A stretch of DNA of 64,000 bases from Teredinibacter waterburyi (GTDB lineage Bacteria; Pseudomonadota; Gammaproteobacteria; Pseudomonadales; Cellvibrionaceae). The notes under the pieces are model-generated. The model had not been told where the DNA came from, ran no database searches, and saw only the letters and a list, made by a program, of their open reading frames with translations. The translations under genes were made by a program, and so were the position numbers. This document shows positions 58,943 to 64,000 of the stretch, piece after piece. The DNA lies in NCBI RefSeq assembly GCF_001922985.1, contig NZ_MRUH01000022.1:1-64000 (forward strand), written 5' to 3'. Within the stretch, counting starts at the first letter, position 1. Every line of letters begins with the position of its first letter.

Positions 58943-59617
58943 TCATTGCAATGATTGCAATGAAGGTACCGCAAACTCGTGCACGGCGCGGACCTTGCTT
59001 AATAGTCGTATTTTGCGCGCATTAAAGTCTGCGTGCAGCCCCACGGCTTCAATCGTGCCGCTAGTGGTTCGTATTGTAACAGGCTCTTCGGTCTCGGCGA
59101 TTTTTTGTGCGGGATAGATGGTCAAGGTTTCGGTGCTGAATTCTGAGCGGTGCGGCTTTAGCGCTGCCGGGTTCGCGGGCAGGCTGGCTTGCGGCAACGG
59201 TAAGCGATCTTGCCAGATACGCACATTATCCCAAAGCTCGATCTGTTCTTGATTTTGGTTTATTCGTCCCTCTCGCGCTTCGATATGCCAAGGTTGGTTA
59301 TTTTGGTAGAGCGTGAACTGGGGGTCTTTGATTAAGGTGTATTCTTGCCCGACTTCAGAGTTGTCTGACGCTGCGCCTGCTTGAGGCTCAATAAGGTAAT
59401 GTTCTAGGCGGCGAGCGGTAAATTCGTATTCTAGTTCGCCAGCTTCGTTAAAGTGTCGAGTTGAGGCGTGATCGGCTAGGGCGTAGGGGTGCAGCGGGGC
59501 ATCTGTGCGCGATGGATTGCCAGCGGGCAGGATTTTTTCCGACGAGTCCCAGAGCACCACGATACCGCAAATGGCGACAAGGATTAAGGCAAGGGTAGTG
59601 ATGTTTTTGTTTGGCAT
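58943..59617 (-). CDS. lptC: LPS export protein LptC
   Basis: 224 residues. One N-terminal membrane helix (about 5-23) and a periplasmic OstA-like domain (YEFTARRLEHYL near 70, EAREGRINQNQEQIELWDNVRI near 130, TVTIRTTSGTIEAVGLHADF-like segment near 180). It receives LPS from LptFG and passes it to LptA. It starts 2 bases after kdsC. Confidence 0.92.
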   Translation of the reverse strand: MPNKNITTLALILVAICGIVVLWDSSEKILPAGNPSRTDAPLHPYALADHASTRHFNEAGELEYEFTARRLEHYLIEPQAGAASDNSEVGQEYTLIKDPQFTLYQNNQPWHIEAREGRINQNQEQIELWDNVRIWQDRLPLPQASLPANPAALKPHRSEFSTETLTIYPAQKIAETEEPVTIRTTSGTIEAVGLHADFNARKIRLLSKVRAVHEFAVPSLQSLQ

Positions 59618-59619
59618 GA

Positions 59620-60159
59620 TTAGCGCGTGTACTTCTCAAGTGCTTGTTGGTAACTACCCTGTGCGGTCATGATAAGGTCGCACGCTTCACGAACAGCCCC
59701 TTCGCCACCCATGCGGCTACTTTGCCAGTGGGATAGCTCGATAACGGCAGGGTGAGCATTTTGCACGGTTAAAGCGAGCCCGACCCTGGTCATGACGGTT
59801 AGGTCGGGGTAATCGTCTCCCATAAACGCAATTTCGCTCAATTCACAAGGGTGGTTGGCGAGCAGTTCCTGCATGGCGATAAACTTGTCTTCGCGGCCTT
59901 GAATTACGCGGGTTATTCCCAAATCTTGCGCACGCTTTGCTACCAATTCACTTTTGCGTCCAGTGATAATTCCGACGTTAACCCCAGATCTCATAAGCTG
60001 CTTCAACCCTTGGCCGTCGAGGGTATGGAAGGCTTTCATCTCATAGCCTTCGCTACTGAAGTAGAGTTTGCCGTCAGTTAGCACGCCGTCAACGTCGAGC
60101 AATAAAAGCTTTATTTGCTTGGCTTTTGCGTGGATCTCATTGAGGGTCAAGTGGTGCAT
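59620..60159 (-). CDS. kdsC: 3-deoxy-D-manno-octulosonate 8-phosphate phosphatase
   Basis: 179 residues, HAD family C0 subgroup without a cap. Nucleophile Asp in LLLDVDGVLTDG near 20, Thr in GIITGRKSE near 65, Lys region, and DDYPDLTVM near 119. It releases Kdo for LPS core synthesis. Lies between lptC and kdsD. Confidence 0.95.
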   Translation of the reverse strand: MHHLTLNEIHAKAKQIKLLLLDVDGVLTDGKLYFSSEGYEMKAFHTLDGQGLKQLMRSGVNVGIITGRKSELVAKRAQDLGITRVIQGREDKFIAMQELLANHPCELSEIAFMGDDYPDLTVMTRVGLALTVQNAHPAVIELSHWQSSRMGGEGAVREACDLIMTAQGSYQQALEKYTR

Positions 60160-60208
60160 CTCGGTTTTACTCTAGGTTCGCGGTGTTATTGGTGTGGGGG
60201 TTCGTAAC

Positions 60209-61183
60209 TTAAAGGAGGCCGGCCTTAAGCATATCGTGCATATGTAAAATGCCGACCGGTCGCTGATCGTCGTCGACGACTAGCAGCGCGGTAATCTTAT
60301 ATTTTTCCATCAAATTTACCGCCTCAGCAGCGAGCAGGTTTGGCGAAGCTGTCCGTGGCCTTGCCGACATGACCTCTGCAATGCAGGTATGTTTAACGTC
60401 GAGGTCGCGATCGAGGCAGCGTCTCAAGTCACCATCCGTAAATGCGCCGATGAGTTGGCCGTTGTCATTTGTAACACCAGTAATACCAAAGCCTTTGCGG
60501 CTGATTTCACTCAGGGCATCGAGTAGTGCGGTACTTGGCGTTACGGCAGGAATTGCGTCGCCGCTGTGCATTACGTCACTTACCCGCAACAGCAGCTTGC
60601 GTCCGATGGCTCCGCCTGGATGGGAGAAAGCGAAGTCTTCGGCGGTAAAACCGCGCGCTTCCAGCAAGGCTACGGCTAAGGCGTCGCCTAGCACCAAGGT
60701 TACAGTCGTGCTGGACGTTGGTGCCAAATCAAGGGGGCAGGCCTCGCTAGCGACGCTGATGTCGAGCCAGACGTCTGCGGCTTCCTGCAGTGGGCTGCGC
60801 TGTTTTCCGCTCATTGTTATCAGCGGAATGCCCAGACGCTTAATCATCGGCAAAAGCGTTAGCAGTTCCGGTGAGCTGCCAGAGTTGGAAATCGCAATAA
60901 ACACATCGTTGCGGGTAACCATGCCTAGATCGCCGTGACCAGCCTCGCCCGGGTGGACAAAAATTGCTGGTGTGCCAGTGCTGGAAAGGGTCGCGGCAAT
61001 TTTTTTGGCGATGTGACCAGATTTGCCCATGCCCGATACGATGACCCGACCTTCGCTTTTAAGCATCAGCTTGCAGGCCGCTTCAAACTGGTCGCCAATA
61101 CGCTGTTCCAGCTGTGCCACAGCGTCACGCTCCATCGTTACGGTGCGGCGCCCAGCTTGAATAAAGTCAAAAGTATTTGTCAT
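60209..61183 (-). CDS. kdsD: Arabinose-5-phosphate isomerase KdsD
   Basis: 324 residues from the ATG at 61183; a longer frame runs back into the antiporter gene but has no matching N-terminus. SIS domain (GMGKSGHIAKKIAATLSSTG near 49, HPGEAGHGDLGM near 78) and two CBS domains near 200-320. It converts ribulose 5-phosphate to arabinose 5-phosphate for Kdo. 11 bases after the antiporter stop. Confidence 0.95.
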   Translation of the reverse strand: MTNTFDFIQAGRRTVTMERDAVAQLEQRIGDQFEAACKLMLKSEGRVIVSGMGKSGHIAKKIAATLSSTGTPAIFVHPGEAGHGDLGMVTRNDVFIAISNSGSSPELLTLLPMIKRLGIPLITMSGKQRSPLQEAADVWLDISVASEACPLDLAPTSSTTVTLVLGDALAVALLEARGFTAEDFAFSHPGGAIGRKLLLRVSDVMHSGDAIPAVTPSTALLDALSEISRKGFGITGVTNDNGQLIGAFTDGDLRRCLDRDLDVKHTCIAEVMSARPRTASPNLLAAEAVNLMEKYKITALLVVDDDQRPVGILHMHDMLKAGLL

Positions 61184-61194
61184 GGTACCTATTT

Positions 61195-62253
61195 TTAGTG
61201 CGCCTGCTGAGTCGTGAAAAACAAGACAACATAATAGCCTATATAGGCTGTGAGCAGGACGGCTCCGGCGAAACGAAAGATTGCTGCTTGTTTGTTGCCC
61301 GAGGTCTTGAGGTTGGCTTGTTCGGGCTTTACTTCCGGCGAAGCGGCGCGAGTTCGGTTTTTCCATAGTGTGGCGCCAATCAGCAAACCCAGTAGCAACG
61401 TAACGAGTAGCATGATGCCGTAATCGCGGTAGAATACCGCAGCATCTAGTGCCAGCGGGTGAATAATCGCGGGAACCGACATCACGGCAAGTAAATTAAA
61501 CATATTTGAGCCGAGTATATTACCCAGGGCGATATCGTGATGACCTTTTAGGGCGCTGGCGACCGAAGCGGCCAGTTCCGGCAGGCTAGTCCCTACAGCA
61601 ATAACGGTTAGACCAATAATGAGCGGGCTTACACCTGCGAGTTCGGCGGCGCTTTTCGCCCCCCAAACTAATATTTCTGAGCTTACAATCAGCGCCACCA
61701 AACCGATAAGGAACCAGAAAATCGCTTTGGATGTGGTGAGGTTGGGAATTTCTTCCTCTTCCGCCGCTTCGCTCGGGTTTAATGTCTTCTGCTTGATGAT
61801 TACCAAAAATGCGACTGCGGGGATTAGCACGGCGATTAGTACATAGCCTTCGTATGTATCCAGCGTACCATCGGCCAAAAATAGGCCCGCCAGCAATGTA
61901 ACCCCTAGCAAGATTGGCAGTTCATGTTTGAAAATATGGTGTTGTACGGGAATTCGAGCAACGAGTGCGGTTATCCCCAGTACCAGGCCGATGTTGGCTA
62001 TGTTAGAGCCAATCGCGTTGCCCACGGCGAGATCGCCGGCTCCTTTTAGGGAGGCGCTGATAGCCACCATAACTTCTGGGGCGGATGTACCGAAGGAGAC
62101 GATGGTAAGCCCAATAACCATTGGGCTTATACCAAACGAGTTCGCAATCGAGGCGCTACCCGCAACAAAACGGTCAGAACTCCAGATAAGGCCGGCGAAA
62201 CCCGTTAAAATCGCGACTGCCGCAAGCAGCTCTATAGGTAGGGATTGCAACAT
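61195..62253 (-). CDS. yrbG: Calcium/sodium antiporter (CaCA family, YrbG-like)
   Basis: 352 residues from the ATG at 62253 (MLQSLPIELLAAVAIL); an in-frame TTG 54 bases upstream is less likely. Ten or so membrane segments with two alpha repeats: SFGTSAPEVMVAISASLKG near 50 and AVGTSLPELAASVASALKG near 215, each followed by a GNxxGSN motif. Same position as yrbG of E. coli, upstream of kdsD. In that genome mlaF stands divergently next to it; here mlaC does. Confidence 0.92.
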   Translation of the reverse strand: MLQSLPIELLAAVAILTGFAGLIWSSDRFVAGSASIANSFGISPMVIGLTIVSFGTSAPEVMVAISASLKGAGDLAVGNAIGSNIANIGLVLGITALVARIPVQHHIFKHELPILLGVTLLAGLFLADGTLDTYEGYVLIAVLIPAVAFLVIIKQKTLNPSEAAEEEEIPNLTTSKAIFWFLIGLVALIVSSEILVWGAKSAAELAGVSPLIIGLTVIAVGTSLPELAASVASALKGHHDIALGNILGSNMFNLLAVMSVPAIIHPLALDAAVFYRDYGIMLLVTLLLGLLIGATLWKNRTRAASPEVKPEQANLKTSGNKQAAIFRFAGAVLLTAYIGYYVVLFFTTQQAH

Positions 62254-62490
62254 AGTCGTGGCGTCTCGTTTGACTGGATCGGTGGTTGGGGGTGAGGTGG
62301 CGTACAAAAATTCACTTTTGTCACACCCCGCAGTTCATTACAATGCGTAACGTCTTTGGGGGCGCCATCTTACAGTGACCATTCTTGCTGGTTCAACTGC
62401 CGTTCAGGTTAGTTGTGTAAAACTTCAGACTAGCACAGAGGCCCGTCGGCCTATTTTCTTTGGATATCGAATTTTTTAGGAGTATTAAAC

Positions 62491-63150
62491 GTGACTATAT
62501 CAATGGGCTTTGCCCCTAACGTCAAACAAATTCTCGCGCGTTTCGCACTGTTCTGTTGTGCGTGCGGGGTGCTGTTTTCGTCTGTAGTCGATGCGGCTTC
62601 GCCAGCGCCTGCCGCGGTGAACAATGAAGGCCCAGTTGCTATTGTTGAGCAGGTAACAAAAGATTTGATGAGCCTAGTTGCTACTCACAAAGGACAGCTA
62701 GACACCAACCCTACAGTTTTTTTCAATAAAGTCGAAACCTTACTTGATGAGGTAATCGCCTTCCCTTACATAGCCAAAAACGTGATGGGGCCAGACTATT
62801 GGAACAAGGCTACCCCAAAGCAGCAGCAAGCGTTTGTGGAGAACTTTAAGCGTGGCATGGTAGAAACTTATGCAAAGGGCATGGCTAGCAATCTAGACCT
62901 TAAAATAGAAGTGATGGCTGCCGAGAGCGAGGTTGGCGATCGCAAGGCCAGCGTGGTTCAGCGTATTACAGGCCCAGACAGCACCAACCGTATTGTATAC
63001 ACCTTAGGCTTAGGTCGCAGCGGCGAATGGAAGCTATTAAATGTGGTGCTGAACGGTATTAACCTAGGTGTTACTTTCCGCGGTCAATTTAACCAGTCTG
63101 TAAAGGATCACAAAGGCGATTTGCAGGCGGCGATTGACGCCTGGCACTAG
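62491..63150 (+). CDS. mlaC: Phospholipid-binding protein MlaC
   Basis: 219 residues with GTG start (TAGGAG about 8 bases upstream). Signal peptide about 1-35, then the Ttg2D/MlaC fold: FFNKVETLLDEVIAFPYIAKNVMG near 77 (as short motifs), WNKATPKQQQAFVENFKRGMVETYAKG, and GVTFRGQF near the end. In the Mla system it shuttles phospholipid between MlaFEDB and the outer membrane. The partner genes mlaF, mlaE, mlaD and mlaB are not beside it. Confidence 0.93.
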   Translation: MTISMGFAPNVKQILARFALFCCACGVLFSSVVDAASPAPAAVNNEGPVAIVEQVTKDLMSLVATHKGQLDTNPTVFFNKVETLLDEVIAFPYIAKNVMGPDYWNKATPKQQQAFVENFKRGMVETYAKGMASNLDLKIEVMAAESEVGDRKASVVQRITGPDSTNRIVYTLGLGRSGEWKLLNVVLNGINLGVTFRGQFNQSVKDHKGDLQAAIDAWH

Positions 63151-63204
63151 TTTCCTCTCCCTAGCTGCGCTACCGTTCCGGTACGACGCGACCCTCTCTG
63201 AATG

Positions 63205-63232
63205 AAAGCGGGTGCTATCCACCCGCTTTTTT
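63205..63232 (+). terminator. Rho-independent terminator of mlaC
   Basis: AGCGGGTG (63207-63214) pairs with CACCCGCT (63220-63227) around CTATC, with AAA/TTT extension, then TTTTTTATT. It lies about 55 bases after the mlaC stop, so mlaC is cut off from ibaG and murA. Confidence 0.9.
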
Positions 63233-63418
63233 ATTAAAATGGCCGCCTTTTGAGCGGAACAGCCTCGGTTTCTGCTTGCGACTGTTATCTTTGTCGACCT
63301 TTCTACGATGTTTCGCCGCCTCTTTGGGTCGCGAGCCGTTAACGGAAAGGCAGAGTCTAGCCGCGAGCTCGATGCCGTCATTTCTGACGCTCACCCATGA
63401 CTAATCAAGGCCATAGCT

Positions 63419-63661
63419 ATGCAGCCACACGAAATTAAAGCCGCGCTCGAAGCGGCGATTGCAGATTCTGAAGTCGATGCCGCCACAGAGGGGAATCACG
63501 CTCATGTGACGGTTGTAAGCCCCGTCTTCGAAGGCTTATCCCCCGTTAAAAAACAGCAGCTTGTTTATGGCGCTCTGCGCGAAGCCATTGCTAGTGGCGT
63601 CATTCATGCGGTGCATATGAAAACTTATACCCCTGCAGAGTGGGCCGCGCTGCAAAACTAA
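63419..63661 (+). CDS. ibaG: BolA-family protein IbaG
   Basis: 80 residues. BolA fold with VTVVSPVFEGLSPVKKQQLVYG near 28 and the HAVHMKTYTPAEW ending near 65. Together with monothiol glutaredoxin it handles iron-sulfur clusters. Directly upstream of murA, as usual. Confidence 0.92.
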   Translation: MQPHEIKAALEAAIADSEVDAATEGNHAHVTVVSPVFEGLSPVKKQQLVYGALREAIASGVIHAVHMKTYTPAEWAALQN

Positions 63662-63705
63662 GTCTTCTGGGGTTGGCTGTTTCTCCATATGATCAGCGTT
63701 TTTAG

Positions 63706-64000
<295 letters not shown>

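Noticed and set aside
61184-61366. Long form of KdsD
   Set aside because: The extension overlaps the antiporter gene and lacks KdsD-like sequence; 324 residues from 61183 matches the family.
63151-63418. mlaB between mlaC and ibaG
   Set aside because: The interval carries a strong terminator and no plus-strand frame long enough for a STAS domain.

Overview
This 64 kb window looks like a chromosomal segment of a marine gammaproteobacterium, most plausibly a Cellvibrionales relative (Saccharophagus, Teredinibacter and allies). The grounds are the Pseudomonas-like gene order (lolB-ispE-tRNA-Gln-prs-rplY-pth-ychF, hemA-prfA-prmC-moeB, gatCAB divergent from mreBCD-maf-rng-yhdP-nit, ptsO-rapZ-ptsN-rpoN-lptB-lptA-lptC-kdsC-kdsD), a PA4642-family protein, a long TonB-dependent receptor and intermediate GC content. 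The taxonomic placement is inference from synteny and protein character only. No phage, insertion sequence, CRISPR array or rRNA operon was seen.

Region 1 (1-11.1 kb) is an amide/urea acquisition module. A minus-strand pair, a 1142-residue transporter-like hybrid histidine kinase and a response regulator cut by the window edge, faces a plus-strand series: a Urt/Fmd-type ABC transporter (binding protein, two permeases, two ATPases), formamidase FmdA and the zinc-ribbon protein FmdB. No urease genes are present here, so short-chain amides such as formamide are the likelier substrate. The kinase joins an NCS1-permease-like membrane domain, a nine-cysteine cluster, kinase domains and a receiver. 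I consider this the most interesting system in the window.

Region 2 (11.4-13.9 kb) holds a lone glycosyltransferase and a lone methyltransferase next to tRNA-Met. Region 3 (14.1-25.8 kb) is housekeeping: ychF, pth, rplY, prs, tRNA-Gln, ispE, lolB and a TPR lipoprotein on the minus strand, then hemA, prfA, prmC and moeB on the plus strand. Region 4 (25.9-33.8 kb) is more accessory: a TonB-dependent receptor, a solitary nucleotide-sugar dehydrogenase, an RhlB-type helicase, a double-receiver GGDEF protein and cysZ.

Region 5 (33.8-50 kb) has a PA4642-family gene, gatB, gatA and gatC (minus), then mreB, mreC, mreD, maf, rng, yhdP and a nitrilase-family gene (plus), with yjgA/darP and mgtE converging on them. 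mreC appears to start at an ATA codon behind a strong Shine-Dalgarno sequence. Region 6 (50-53.3 kb) is a three-gene signalling operon: a CheY-like regulator, a kinase without a sensor domain and a REC-GGDEF-EAL protein.

Region 7 (53.6-64 kb) is the nitrogen-PTS, sigma-54 and LPS-transport locus followed by the phospholipid-transport and murA neighbourhood. Relative to the usual order, hpf is missing between rpoN and ptsN, and mlaF, mlaE, mlaD and mlaB are missing around mlaC.
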